Shown piece by piece: positions 1-9,061 of a stretch of DNA of 64,000 bases. The notes beneath the pieces are model-generated. The model saw nothing but the letters and a program-made list of their open reading frames with translations, did no database searches and had not been told where the DNA came from. Position numbers and translations under genes: made by a program. Within the stretch, counting starts at the first letter, position 1. Every line of letters starts with the position of its first letter. Location of the stretch: positions 637,981 through 701,980 of the forward strand of contig LBMP01000002.1 of NCBI GenBank assembly GCA_001184205.1. The letters are read 5' to 3'. Source of the DNA: Desulfocarbo indianensis. Lineage in GTDB: Bacteria; Desulfobacterota; Desulfarculia; Desulfarculales; Desulfarculaceae.

Positions 1-2
1 CG

Positions 3-47
3 CTGGCGCATCCCGAGGAACGGAAGCGCGCCGGTAACGAGTTCTGA
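3..47 (+). CDS. 3' end of an upstream gene (partial)
   Basis: The frame starting at base 3 reads 14 codons (LAHPEERKRAGNEF) and stops at TGA 45-47. A strong terminator-like hairpin starts 20 bases later. The charged tail looks like a normal protein C-terminus, but too little is present to name the family. The call rests mainly on the stop-then-terminator arrangement. Confidence 0.3.
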   Translation: MAHPEERKRAGNEF

Positions 48-66
48 GCGTGTAACGCGGGAGATG

Positions 67-104
67 CCCGGACTCTTATAACGGAGTCCGGGTTTTGCTT
101 TTTG
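67..104 (+). terminator. Rho-independent terminator before the uptake operon
   Basis: A 9-bp perfect stem (CCCGGACTC 67-75 with GAGTCCGGG 84-92) is followed by TTTTGCTTTTTT. It separates the upstream gene from the ABC transporter gene whose ATG lies at 116. It could also act as an attenuator for the operon, because almost no room is left for a promoter between hairpin and start codon. Confidence 0.75.
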
Positions 105-115
105 AGGTTCGTTAT

Positions 116-964
116 ATGAATTCGGCAGTGATTGAGACCCGCGACCTTACCAAGGTTTACGGCAAAACCAAGGCCCTGAACGGCCTGGACCTGGTCGTGG
201 AGCGGGGCGAGATATTCGGTTTTCTGGGACCCAACGGGGCGGGCAAAACCACCACCTGCCGGGTGCTGACGACCCTAACCAAACCAACCTCCGGTTCGGC
301 CGCGGTATCCGGCTTCGATGTGGTCAAGCAGGCGGTGCAGGCCAAGAGCGGCATGGGCGTGGTCGCCCAGCATACCAACGTGGACGGCGAGCTGAGCGTG
401 TACGCCAATCTGAAACTGCACGGCATGCTGCACAAGATGCCGCCCTGGCTGCGCGAAACGCGGATAAGCGAGCTTCTGGAATTCGTGGGCTTGGCCCAGC
501 GCCGCAACGATCCGGCCCGCCAGCTTTCCGGCGGCCTCAAACGCCGCTTGATGATCGCCCGCGCCCTTTTGCATAATCCCTCGGTTTTGTTTCTAGATGA
601 ACCCACCGTGGGGCTCGACGCCCAGACCCGCCGCCGCATCTGGGACCTTATCCGGCGCAGCCATCAGGCCGGGGTCACCATCATGCTCACCACCCACTAC
701 ATCGAAGAGGCCGAGGCCTTGTGCCACCGGGTGGGCATCATCGATAGCGGCAAACTGATCGCTTTGGACAGCCCGGCCAATCTGCTGGCCAGCAGCGGCA
801 CCCACGTGGTGGAGGAGGTGGGCGGCCAGGGACGGAGCTGGTTTTTCGAAAGCCGCGAAAAAGCCTCCCGGCGCGCGGCGGAGATGGAGGACACGGTGAT
901 GATCCGCCGGGCCAATCTGGAGGACGTGTTCATCCGCCTGACCGGAAGGAAGGTGCGGCCATGA
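116..964 (+). CDS. ABC-2 type transporter ATP-binding protein
   Basis: This is the cytoplasmic ATPase of an ABC-2 (DrrA/NodI/CcmA-like) exporter. Residues 38-46 form the Walker A motif GPNGAGKTT. A signature LSGGLKRR lies near residue 138, followed by Walker B LFLDEPT and the H-loop TTHY. The length of 282 residues is usual for stand-alone DrrA-type ATPases. The ATG at 116 is preferred over the TTG at 95 because GAGG (104-107) is spaced for ribosome binding and 95 lies in the terminator T-run. The gene overlaps the permease by ATGA (961-964), so the two form a pair. The cargo is unknown; heme or a tetrapyrrole is possible from the downstream genes, but this is inference. Confidence 0.9.
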   Translation: MNSAVIETRDLTKVYGKTKALNGLDLVVERGEIFGFLGPNGAGKTTTCRVLTTLTKPTSGSAAVSGFDVVKQAVQAKSGMGVVAQHTNVDGELSVYANLKLHGMLHKMPPWLRETRISELLEFVGLAQRRNDPARQLSGGLKRRLMIARALLHNPSVLFLDEPTVGLDAQTRRRIWDLIRRSHQAGVTIMLTTHYIEEAEALCHRVGIIDSGKLIALDSPANLLASSGTHVVEEVGGQGRSWFFESREKASRRAAEMEDTVMIRRANLEDVFIRLTGRKVRP

Positions 965-1695
965 GCGGCGTTTGGGCGGTCTTCTACCGCGAGCTGCTAA
1001 TCCTGCGCAGCCGCCTGGGGCGCCAGATGGCCAACTACGCCATAAGCCCCTTGCTCTATATCATTGCCTTCGGCTGGGGCATGGGCCGGGGCGTGACCAT
1101 GGAAGGCGTTGACTATCTGGCCTACATGTTGCCGGGCCTGCTGGCGCTTTCCTCCATGAGCCGTTCTTTCAGCATATCTTCCGAGATCAACATAGCCCGT
1201 TTCTATTGGCATACCTTCGAGGAGTTCCAGACCGCTCCCCTGTCTCCGGCGGCCATTGTCCTGGGCGAGGTGCTGGGCGGGGTGGTGCGCGGGTTCTTGG
1301 CGGCGGCGGTGGTGGCCGCGCTGGCTCTCGTCAGCGGGGTCGGTTTGCATTTCGGAGCGGGCCTGTTCGCGGGGGTGTTCCTGAACTGTTTTTTGTTCGC
1401 CTCGGCCGCCGTTCTGGCGGCGATGATGGTGCGCACCCACGCCGATCAATCCAATCTCACCGGCTTCATCATTACGCCCATGACGTTTTTATGCGGCACC
1501 TTCTTCAGCCTGGACAAGCTGCCGGGCTGGGCCTCCGCGGCCATCGAAACGCTGCCGCTCACCCACGCCAGCCATTTTATCAGGGCCTCTGCCCTGGGTC
1601 AGCCGACGCCATGGCTTTCCCTCGTCGTGCTGGCTTCCTATGGCTGCGTGTTCTTTCTTATGGCCGTGTGGCAGGTGCGCAAGGCCAGCATCTAG
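961..1695 (+). CDS. ABC-2 type transporter permease
   Basis: This 244-residue inner-membrane protein has about six hydrophobic segments and the ABC-2 permease pattern: an N-terminal cytoplasmic stretch with basic residues, a central segment rich in Ala/Val/Gly, and a final WQVRKASI tail. It is translationally coupled to the ATPase (ATGA overlap) and lies 14 bases before the receptor gene, so the exporter and the TonB receptor are probably co-transcribed. NodJ/DrrB-like permeases export small hydrophobic molecules. What this one moves cannot be read from the sequence. Confidence 0.85.
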   Translation: MSGVWAVFYRELLILRSRLGRQMANYAISPLLYIIAFGWGMGRGVTMEGVDYLAYMLPGLLALSSMSRSFSISSEINIARFYWHTFEEFQTAPLSPAAIVLGEVLGGVVRGFLAAAVVAALALVSGVGLHFGAGLFAGVFLNCFLFASAAVLAAMMVRTHADQSNLTGFIITPMTFLCGTFFSLDKLPGWASAAIETLPLTHASHFIRASALGQPTPWLSLVVLASYGCVFFLMAVWQVRKASI

Positions 1696-1709
1696 GGAGC
1701 GGAGGTACC

Positions 1710-3452
1710 GTGAAACGATTGGGTTGGGCCATATGCGCTTTGGGGTTGGTTTTGGCGTTGGGTTCGCCTGCACTGGCCGCTGATGCGTCCAACGGCGAAA
1801 CCGTACTGCTGGATGACAAGGAAATCGGCGAACTCAAGGTGCGCACCGTGCAGGAACTGCTGAACCTGATTCCCGGCGTGAAGGCCAGCGACTCATCGGT
1901 GAGCATACGGGGCAATACTTCGGTCGCCGTGTTTCTCGACGGCATGAGTCTGATCAACACCGCCAGCGCCCACAGAAGCGTCAAGTGGAGCCTGGTTTCC
2001 CTGGAGGACATCGCCTCGCTGAAGATAATAAAGGGCGGCGGCGCCGTGGCCTTCGGCGACAACTCCAGCGGCGGGGTGATCATCATAAAGTCGAAAAACG
2101 TGGACCGTACCAGGGCCAGCCTGGATTTCGAGGCGGGCAATCAGAACTATTGGCGCACCCGCGCCAACGCCAGCCGCAAGGACGGCCCCTGGGGAACCGC
2201 CTTCAACGGCGAATTTTTATCCTCGGACGGTTATCGCATAAACGGCGACGAGGAGGAGGGCCGGGCCGGCTTCAAGCTTAGCTATGCGCCGGAAAGCCGG
2301 TTCCTGTGGGCCGGAGCCGATTCAGTGGCTCCCACCCTGGCCGTGGACTATGGGGAGACGCGCAAGGGCAGCGCCGGGCTTCCCAAGTACCCCACGCCCA
2401 ACGCCAGGTCCCGCGACGAGGCCCTGGGCGTTTCCTTGAATTTGACAGCGCTGGGCTGGAAAAACGCGACGTCGTTCATCCGTTTTCAAAACGACTACAA
2501 CAATCCCGACTCGGATACCTACACCAAGCTGCGCAGTTGGACCCTCAAGGAAGACCTGCGTAAAAGTTTCAAGCTTCCTTTATTGGGCGCGATCAATTCG
2601 GGCCTATTGTTCGCGCACACTGAAGCCCAAGGCAACAACGTCCTGCCGGTGGATGAACAGAGCTTTGGCATCTTCGCCCAGAAAATCTACAAGATGAAGT
2701 TGTTGCCCCTGACTCTGAATCTGGGTTTGCGGGCCAACGTCTATTCCGAATACGACACGGCCTTAAATCCCGAAATCAAGGCGGCCTGGGGCAAGGGCGA
2801 TTTCCGCTTGGAGGCCGCTTTCCAGATGACCAACAATACGCCCACCATCCGGCAGCGCTATTACGAGACCTATAGCACCACGCCCAATCCCGGCTTGGGC
2901 GTGGAACGGGCCACCAACTACAGCCTGGGGGCCAGCTACTCGCCGCTGGACTGGCTTTCCCTTTCGGCCACGGGCTTCCATAACCAAGTCAACGATCGCA
3001 TAACCTACATGCGCGGCAACAACGGCGTGGGGCGCTATGAAAACCTGGGCGAGACGCACCTGAGCGGCGTGGATGCTTTCATGAATATAAAGCCGGTCCC
3101 GTGGCTGATGTTCCGCCCTTCCTACACCTATCTGGAAGCCGTCAACGATGACAGCGGCCTTTGGTTGTCAGCCAAACCCAGGCACAAGTTCAAGGCGGAC
3201 CTGCAACTGCGTCCCATTAAGGGACTGATGCTGGGCTGTCAGGCGACCTACAGCTCGGAGGTGTACACCAACGCCGCCAACACCACCAAGGCGCCCGAGT
3301 ATTACACCCTGGACCTGCGCGGCGAATACCGCGTGTACAAGGCCCGGATATTTTTCCGCGTCGATAACCTGCTGGACGAAGACTACCTCTACGCCGACGG
3401 TTATCCGGCCCCGCCGCGCACCTGGCATGTGGGCGTGGGTTGGGATTTCTGA
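1710..3452 (+). CDS. TonB-dependent outer-membrane receptor
   Basis: The product is a 580-residue TonB-dependent receptor. A signal peptide (about residues 1-23, ending ALAADA) leads to a plug domain with VQELLNLIPGVKA, SIRGNTSVAVFLDG and IKIIKGGGAVAFGDNSSGG-type motifs. The rest is a beta-barrel ending in an aromatic residue (VGVGWDF), as outer-membrane barrels do. The start is GTG 1710, with GGAGG at 1701-1705. The stop shares one base with the next ATG. Short barrels of this kind occur among cobalamin, heme and siderophore receptors. Position next to a CobN-family chelatase and a BtuF/FecCD-type importer suggests a metal-tetrapyrrole ligand, which is inference. Confidence 0.88.
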   Translation: MKRLGWAICALGLVLALGSPALAADASNGETVLLDDKEIGELKVRTVQELLNLIPGVKASDSSVSIRGNTSVAVFLDGMSLINTASAHRSVKWSLVSLEDIASLKIIKGGGAVAFGDNSSGGVIIIKSKNVDRTRASLDFEAGNQNYWRTRANASRKDGPWGTAFNGEFLSSDGYRINGDEEEGRAGFKLSYAPESRFLWAGADSVAPTLAVDYGETRKGSAGLPKYPTPNARSRDEALGVSLNLTALGWKNATSFIRFQNDYNNPDSDTYTKLRSWTLKEDLRKSFKLPLLGAINSGLLFAHTEAQGNNVLPVDEQSFGIFAQKIYKMKLLPLTLNLGLRANVYSEYDTALNPEIKAAWGKGDFRLEAAFQMTNNTPTIRQRYYETYSTTPNPGLGVERATNYSLGASYSPLDWLSLSATGFHNQVNDRITYMRGNNGVGRYENLGETHLSGVDAFMNIKPVPWLMFRPSYTYLEAVNDDSGLWLSAKPRHKFKADLQLRPIKGLMLGCQATYSSEVYTNAANTTKAPEYYTLDLRGEYRVYKARIFFRVDNLLDEDYLYADGYPAPPRTWHVGVGWDF

Positions 3453-4516
3453 TGAAGGCGGGCGGCGACATAAGGCCGGCGATCAGGCACCTGGTGCTCT
3501 GGCTCACCACGGATTGCAATCTGTCGTGCGCCTATTGCTACCGCGGCCAGCCCTCGGGCCGGGCGGTCATGAGCCGGGAGACGATGGCGGCCGCCCTGGA
3601 ATTGGCGGCGCACGGCGACCGACCCTTCAAAGTGCAACTGGCCGGCGGCGAGCCGACCCTGGAGCCCGATCTGATGGAGTTCGCGGCCCGCGAGGTGCGC
3701 CGGCGGGGCTGGCCCGCCACCTTGGCCGTGCAGACCAACGGCGTCAGCTTGACCCGCGATTTGGCCGAAATGCTGCGGCGGCGGCGAATCCAGGCGGGCG
3801 TGAGTCTGGACGGTCCCTGGCGGGCGCATGAAAGCCTGCGCGGGCGTTTCGCGGAAACCATGCACGGCTTGGAGGCGCTGGAACAGGCCGGCGTGGATTT
3901 CGGCGTAACCGCCGTGGTTAGCGCCGAAAACGTGGGCAAGCTTTCGGGGCTCGCCACCCTGCTGAGCCGCTTCAGACACGCCCGCGGCTTGGGGCTTGAC
4001 CTTTTGGTGCGCCGGGGCCACGCCGAAGATGGCTGGCCGCGCATGGCCGAGCCTGAAGCCTTGCGGGAAGCCATGCAAGAGCTGGCGCGCGCCGTGGCCT
4101 GGATAAACCAGCGGCGCACTCCGCCATTGGTCCTGCGCGAATTGGAACGCATAAAAAATGGCGGCGGCGTTTTTTGCCAGGCGGCCCTTGGCGGTTCCTT
4201 GGCGGTGCATCCCAACGGGAGCCTCTATCCCTGCGGCCAGACCATGGGCGACGAGGACCTATGCCTGGGCAGTCTCCAGCGTCCCGACTTTTCCAAAATG
4301 GCGGCTTTGGGCCGCTATGAGCTGGGCTCCGGCCATTGCGCGGGCTGCCGGCTGGAAGGCCGCTGCCCGGGCGAATGCCCCAGCAGGCTCAAATATAACG
4401 GTGACCAGGGCCGGGAACTGTCTTGCGCCATGTGGCAAGGCCTGGCCCTGGGATTGGGCAATGACCAAGCCAACCATTGGCAAACATCCGAGGAGCAGGG
4501 CCATGCGGCGGCTTGA
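3452..4516 (+). CDS. Radical SAM/SPASM protein
   Basis: A 354-residue radical SAM enzyme. C22-x3-C26-x2-C29 (CNLSCAYC) binds the catalytic [4Fe-4S] cluster, and GGEPTLEP is the SAM-contacting motif. The C-terminal third has a SPASM-like cysteine set (FCQAA, YPCGQ, HCAGCRLEGRCPGECPSR) that would hold auxiliary clusters. Such architecture belongs to the anSME/peptide-modifying group, but no precursor peptide is evident nearby. ATG 3452 overlaps the receptor stop by one base, and the 3' end overlaps the chelatase gene by 14 bases. The role could be tetrapyrrole or cofactor modification, given the neighbours. The reaction is unknown. Confidence 0.85.
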   Translation: MKAGGDIRPAIRHLVLWLTTDCNLSCAYCYRGQPSGRAVMSRETMAAALELAAHGDRPFKVQLAGGEPTLEPDLMEFAAREVRRRGWPATLAVQTNGVSLTRDLAEMLRRRRIQAGVSLDGPWRAHESLRGRFAETMHGLEALEQAGVDFGVTAVVSAENVGKLSGLATLLSRFRHARGLGLDLLVRRGHAEDGWPRMAEPEALREAMQELARAVAWINQRRTPPLVLRELERIKNGGGVFCQAALGGSLAVHPNGSLYPCGQTMGDEDLCLGSLQRPDFSKMAALGRYELGSGHCAGCRLEGRCPGECPSRLKYNGDQGRELSCAMWQGLALGLGNDQANHWQTSEEQGHAAA

Positions 4517-7500
4517 ATTGGTTTATTACAGCACCACCTCCAATGAATTGCCCAATCTGATCCGGGCGGCGGAGGAACTGAACGGCCAGGGCGTGCAGGT
4601 GGGCTTGCGGGCCTACACCAAATACCAATTGCAGGACGCGGCCGGCAGGGCAGATTTCGTGCGGCAGGCCATGCAGGCGGAGGCGGTGGTGATCACCCTC
4701 ATGGGCGGCAAGGATTCCTGCCCGGCCTGGGAAGAGCTGATCGCGGCCCTGGAGCCGGCCCGGCTTGGCGGCAAAGCGCCGTATCTGCACGTGCAGCCCA
4801 CGGGGGGCAATGACGAGGCCTGGCGGGTGGCCCACCAGTATTCCGACGGCGCGGAAGAGGGTGCCTGGCGCGACCTGAACAAGTACCACCGCCATGGCGG
4901 CCTGGCCAACATCGGGCAGTTTCTGCGGCTGTTGTGCAATGCGGCCGCTGGCGCCAATTTGCCCCTGGAGCCCCCCGAGGCGCCGCCCACCGAGGGGATT
5001 TATCACCCCGATTGGGAAGACCTGCCTTCCTTGCCGGATTACCTGGCCTCATTGGACCCGGCCAAGCCGCTGATCGGTCTGTGGTTCTATCAGACCTTTT
5101 GGGTCAACGGCTCCTTGGGCCACATCGACGCGCTCATCAGGGCTATCGAGAGCCAGGGCGGGCAGGCCTTGCCCGTGTTTCATTATCGCTTCAAGGACGA
5201 CGTGGTCGGCAACCAGGGCGCGGATTATATCATCGATCATTTCTTCCGCCGGAACGGAGAAACCGTAATCGACGCCTTGTTGAGCCCCATGATGTTCTGC
5301 CTGGGCATGGCCGCGCCCGAATACCAAGGGCTCATGCAGCGCTTGGACGTTCCGGTGATCCAGGCCATCACCACCCTGCAACCCGTGGAGCAATGGCGCC
5401 AGAGCCCCCAGGGCCTTACGGCGATGGATGTGACCATGTCGGTGGCCCAACCCGAATTCGACGGCAATTTGATCTCCGCGCCGGTGGCGGCCAAGCAGGA
5501 GACGCGGCGCGATCCGCTGAGCGGCGCGGTGCTGGCCGAATATGTCACCATCGAAGACGGCGTGCGACAGGCGGTTTCCCTTGCCATGAACTGGGCAAAA
5601 TTGCGCCGCAAGGCGAACCGGGACAAGCGGGTGGCTATCGTGTTTCATCACTATCCGCCGCGCAACGACCGCATCGGCTGCGCCGCAGGCCTGGACAGCT
5701 TCGCCAGCGTAAATGATTTGCTCATCCGCATGGAGCAGGAAGGTTATTGCCTGGAAAAGACCTATCAAGACGCCGACGAACTGGCCCAGGTCCTTGTCAA
5801 CGGCATGACCTGCGACCGCCGCTGGCTGGCCCCGGATGAGATGGCCCGCAGGGCGGCGGCCGCGGCCGGGCCGGATGTCTACCAGGCTTGGCACGGGGAA
5901 CTGCCCGAAAAAGTCAGGCAGAAGATGACTGCCGATTGGGGCGGCATGCCCGGCGATCTCTTCGTGCACCAGGGCGACTTGCTGATTCCCGGCTTGATCA
6001 ACGGCAACGTGTTCATCTCCATGCAGCCGCCCAGGGGATATCTGGAGCAGGCGGACAAGCTGTATCACGATCCGCACCTGTCGCCACCGCATCATTATCT
6101 GGCCTACTACCGCTGGATCAAGCATAGCTTCAAGGCCGACGTGGTTCTGCATATCGGCAAGCATGGCTCCTTGGAATGGCTGCCGGGCAAGGGCGTGGGC
6201 TTGAGCCGGGAATGCTACCCGGAGTTGGCCATAATGGATTTGCCCAACGTGTATCCCTACATCATCAACGATCCGGGCGAGGGCACCCAAGCCAAGCGCC
6301 GCTCGGCCGCCTGCATCATCGATCACATGACGCCGGTGATGGTCAATGCGGATTTGTACGAGGACTTGGCCCAGGTGGACAACCTGATAAAGGAGTACAA
6401 CGAGGCGCGCTTCGAGGACCCGGGCAAGCTGGAGGTTTTGCGGCCCATGCTCTGGGGAGCGGTGGAGGAGGCCGAGTTGGACCGCGACCTGGAGATCAAC
6501 CGGCAAGAGGCCCTGGCGGATTTCGCTGGATTCCTGGAGCGCCTGCACGACTACCTGACTGACCTGGCCGACACCCTGATAAACGACGGCCTGCATATCA
6601 TGGGCCGCCCGCCCCAGGGCGATGCCTTGATCAATTGCCTGGCCCAGCTGACCCGCTTGGCCAATGCCGGCGCGCCTTCCCTGCGCCAGTCGGTCCTGGC
6701 GGCGGACGGCTATGACTATGACCGGCTTCTGGAGAAGCGGGGCGCCATAGTAAACGCCGAGGGCAAAACCGGCGGCGAGCTGATCATGGAGGCCCAAGAG
6801 AAATGTCTGGCCCTTCTGAACGAGCTGTCCCAACGCGGGTTCGCGCCGGCCCAGGCCGAGGCCGTGGCCGAGGCAATCCTGGGCCAAGCCCACCCCTCCA
6901 CCGCCAGCGCTCTTCGTTTCGCCGCCGAAGAGGTGCTGCCGCGCCTCATGGCGGTCACCCAGGAGATAGACGCCTGCCTGGCCGCGATGAACGGGCGGCA
7001 CGTGGCCGCCGGACCTTCGGGCGCGCCCAGCCGCGGCCAGGTGGAGGTCCTGCCCACCGGCCGCAATTTCTTTTCGGTGGACCCGCAAAAAATCCCCACT
7101 CCCGCCGCCTGGCGGGTGGGCCGGGCCTTGGGACAGGCTTTGGTCGAACGCCATTTGCAGGACCAGGGACGCTACCCGGACAACATCGGCTTCATACTTT
7201 GGGCAAGCCCCACCATGCGCAGCAAGGGCGACGACGTGGCCGAGATTCTCTGGCTCATGGGGCTTAAACCAATTTGGCAAAAAGGATCGGGCAACGTGAC
7301 CGGCCTGGAGGTGATTCCCCTGCGGGAATTGGGCCGCCCCCGGCTGGACGTGACGCCGCGCATCTCCGGCATCTTCCGTGACGCCTTCCCCAACGTGGTG
7401 GAGCTTCTGGATAAGGGCGTGCAGATGGCGGCGGCTCTCAAGGAAGAGCCCTCCATGAACTATCTGCGGGCCCACGTGCTGGACGACATGGCCGCCTATC

Positions 7501-8291
7501 GGCAAGAGGGCATGGATGAAGACCAGGCCTTCCGCCAGGCTACCTTGCGCCTCTTCGGCGCGCCGCCGGGAGCTTACGGTGCCGGCGTGGCGGCCCTGAT
7601 CGAGGCCAAGAACTGGAAGGACATCCACGATATCGGCGACGTTTTCGTGGGCTGGTCGTCTTACGCTTATGGCAAGGGCGTGCAGGGCGTGCAGCAGGAG
7701 AGCACCTACCGGCGCTTGTTGGGCCGCATGGATGTGACCGTGAAAAACGAAGACAGCCGGGAATACGACATGATGTCCTGCACTGACTTCTACAGCTACC
7801 ACGGCGGCCTGATCGCCGCGGTGCGGTCGGTGCGGGGCCAGGCCCCGGAATCCTTCGCCGGCGACAGCTCCGATCCCGAGCGGGTGAAGATACGCAGCGC
7901 CGCCGAGGAGGCCAAGCACGTGTTCCGCTCCCGGCTGCTCAACCCCAAATGGATAAAGGGCCTGATGCGCCACGGCTACAAAGGCGCCGGTGATATTTCC
8001 AAGGCCGTGGACGTGGCCTTTGGTTGGGACGCCACCGCCGACGTGGTGGATGATTTCATGTACGAGCGGCTTGCCCAGCGGGCGGCCTTTGACCCGGAGG
8101 TGCGTCAGTGGATGAGCCAGGTGAACCCCACGGCTCTGCACAATATCGCCGAAAAGCTGTTGGAAGCCATCAAGCGTGGCATGTGGCAGGCAGAGCAGGA
8201 GACCCATGAAAAACTCTTGCAGGTATATCTGGAAGCCGAGGGTGATGTGGAGCAGGCCACCGACCTAGGCCGGACGGGAGGCGGGCGATGA
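4503..8291 (+). CDS. cobN: CobN-family class I chelatase large subunit
   Basis: The 1262-residue protein belongs to the CobN/BchH superfamily. Diagnostic stretches are YPPRNDRIGCAAGLDSF (near residue 385), HIGKHGSLEWLPGKG (near 550) and, later, the WSSYAYGKG and YDMMSCTDFYSYHGG region. Classical CobN inserts cobalt into hydrogenobyrinate diamide together with CobS and CobT, neither of which is in this window. In Bacteroidetes hmu operons a CobN-like protein (HmuS) sits beside a TonB receptor and has been linked to heme demetallation. The receptor, importer and ResB/CcsA-like neighbours here fit that type better than cobalamin synthesis. Overlaps on both sides (14 and 4 bases) show tight coupling. 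Confidence 0.88.
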   Translation: MRRLELVYYSTTSNELPNLIRAAEELNGQGVQVGLRAYTKYQLQDAAGRADFVRQAMQAEAVVITLMGGKDSCPAWEELIAALEPARLGGKAPYLHVQPTGGNDEAWRVAHQYSDGAEEGAWRDLNKYHRHGGLANIGQFLRLLCNAAAGANLPLEPPEAPPTEGIYHPDWEDLPSLPDYLASLDPAKPLIGLWFYQTFWVNGSLGHIDALIRAIESQGGQALPVFHYRFKDDVVGNQGADYIIDHFFRRNGETVIDALLSPMMFCLGMAAPEYQGLMQRLDVPVIQAITTLQPVEQWRQSPQGLTAMDVTMSVAQPEFDGNLISAPVAAKQETRRDPLSGAVLAEYVTIEDGVRQAVSLAMNWAKLRRKANRDKRVAIVFHHYPPRNDRIGCAAGLDSFASVNDLLIRMEQEGYCLEKTYQDADELAQVLVNGMTCDRRWLAPDEMARRAAAAAGPDVYQAWHGELPEKVRQKMTADWGGMPGDLFVHQGDLLIPGLINGNVFISMQPPRGYLEQADKLYHDPHLSPPHHYLAYYRWIKHSFKADVVLHIGKHGSLEWLPGKGVGLSRECYPELAIMDLPNVYPYIINDPGEGTQAKRRSAACIIDHMTPVMVNADLYEDLAQVDNLIKEYNEARFEDPGKLEVLRPMLWGAVEEAELDRDLEINRQEALADFAGFLERLHDYLTDLADTLINDGLHIMGRPPQGDALINCLAQLTRLANAGAPSLRQSVLAADGYDYDRLLEKRGAIVNAEGKTGGELIMEAQEKCLALLNELSQRGFAPAQAEAVAEAILGQAHPSTASALRFAAEEVLPRLMAVTQEIDACLAAMNGRHVAAGPSGAPSRGQVEVLPTGRNFFSVDPQKIPTPAAWRVGRALGQALVERHLQDQGRYPDNIGFILWASPTMRSKGDDVAEILWLMGLKPIWQKGSGNVTGLEVIPLRELGRPRLDVTPRISGIFRDAFPNVVELLDKGVQMAAALKEEPSMNYLRAHVLDDMAAYRQEGMDEDQAFRQATLRLFGAPPGAYGAGVAALIEAKNWKDIHDIGDVFVGWSSYAYGKGVQGVQQESTYRRLLGRMDVTVKNEDSREYDMMSCTDFYSYHGGLIAAVRSVRGQAPESFAGDSSDPERVKIRSAAEEAKHVFRSRLLNPKWIKGLMRHGYKGAGDISKAVDVAFGWDATADVVDDFMYERLAQRAAFDPEVRQWMSQVNPTALHNIAEKLLEAIKRGMWQAEQETHEKLLQVYLEAEGDVEQATDLGRTGGGR

Positions 8292-9061
8292 ATCCCCTTT
8301 CCCCTTGGGTTGCCCACTTTTTTCAGGCCGGCGCCTTGTTCTACCTGCTGGCCGCGGCCGCGGTTTTTTTAAAGGGCAGGCTGGCGGCGCTGATCCTTTT
8401 GGGCCTGGCCCTTGCCGCCAATCTTCTTTCAATCAGCCTGAAGCTCTATCTGTCCTGGCCCATGCAGTCCCCCTTTCAGGAGCCCTTCTGGCTGCCGGCG
8501 GCCATGGCAGTCTTGGCGTTGGGCACTTATAAGAGAGGCCGGCCAGTCCTTGCCAAGCGACTGGTGGTGTTGACCGCCGTCTTGGCGCTCATCGCGGCCT
8601 TGTTCCCCAATGACTACTATTTGCCTTTCCCCCGCTCCCACACCATCGTGGCCCACATCTTCCTGCCCATGAGCGTGGCGGGAAAGGCTTGTTTCTATGC
8701 GGCCGGCGCGGCGGCGCTGATGTTCCTGGCCCGGCGCGAAGAAACCCTGGAGCAGGACCGCGCGCGGCCCTTGTTCGGCCGCTTCATCGTCTGGGGCTTC
8801 GTGATATTCACCTTGAGCCTGTTCCTGGCCGAAATCTGGTCCTACCTGGGCTGGGCCAGTCCCGTCATATGGAACAACGCCACCATGACCTCCACCATGG
8901 CCGTGTGGTTTTACTACGGCTGCTTTCTGCACCTGTATTTGCTGCGCCTCTGGTCGGCGCGGCGCCGGGCCTGGTTCGCGCTGGCCGGCGTGCCGCTGCT
9001 GGTGGTGTTCACCCTTTTGCCCGAAACCGGGGGCTTCAAATGGCCGGAGTGGTTGTCATGA
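8288..9061 (+). CDS. CcsA/CcmC-like cytochrome c assembly membrane protein
   Basis: A 257-residue integral membrane protein with about seven or eight hydrophobic helices. The segment around residues 185-215 (SLFLAEIWSYLGWASPVIWN) sits where CcsA/CcmC proteins have the tryptophan-rich WWD heme-handling loop, but the canonical WGxxWxWDPKE is degenerate. Histidines flank it (SHTIVAHIF; CFLHLYLL), as expected for heme ligands. ATGA overlaps link it to the chelatase and the ResB-like gene. System II cytochrome c biogenesis uses such a pair to export heme. Pairing with a chelatase and receptor suggests a heme-transfer role, possibly not cytochrome maturation. Moderate certainty. Confidence 0.7.
   Translation: MNPLSPWVAHFFQAGALFYLLAAAAVFLKGRLAALILLGLALAANLLSISLKLYLSWPMQSPFQEPFWLPAAMAVLALGTYKRGRPVLAKRLVVLTAVLALIAALFPNDYYLPFPRSHTIVAHIFLPMSVAGKACFYAAGAAALMFLARREETLEQDRARPLFGRFIVWGFVIFTLSLFLAEIWSYLGWASPVIWNNATMTSTMAVWFYYGCFLHLYLLRLWSARRRAWFALAGVPLLVVFTLLPETGGFKWPEWLS

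Noticed and set aside
5049..8207. A 1052-codon open frame on the minus strand opposite the CobN-family gene
   Set aside because: It is a mirror of the high-GC codon pattern of the plus-strand gene. The translation is low-complexity (His, Gly, Gln and Ala rich) with no domain, and there is no ribosome site; the plus-strand protein has clear family motifs.
4503..8291. Assigning the chelatase to cobalamin synthesis
   Set aside because: No CobS, CobT or corrin-ring genes are in the window, and the neighbours are uptake and heme-transfer types. The symbol cobN is kept only as a family name.
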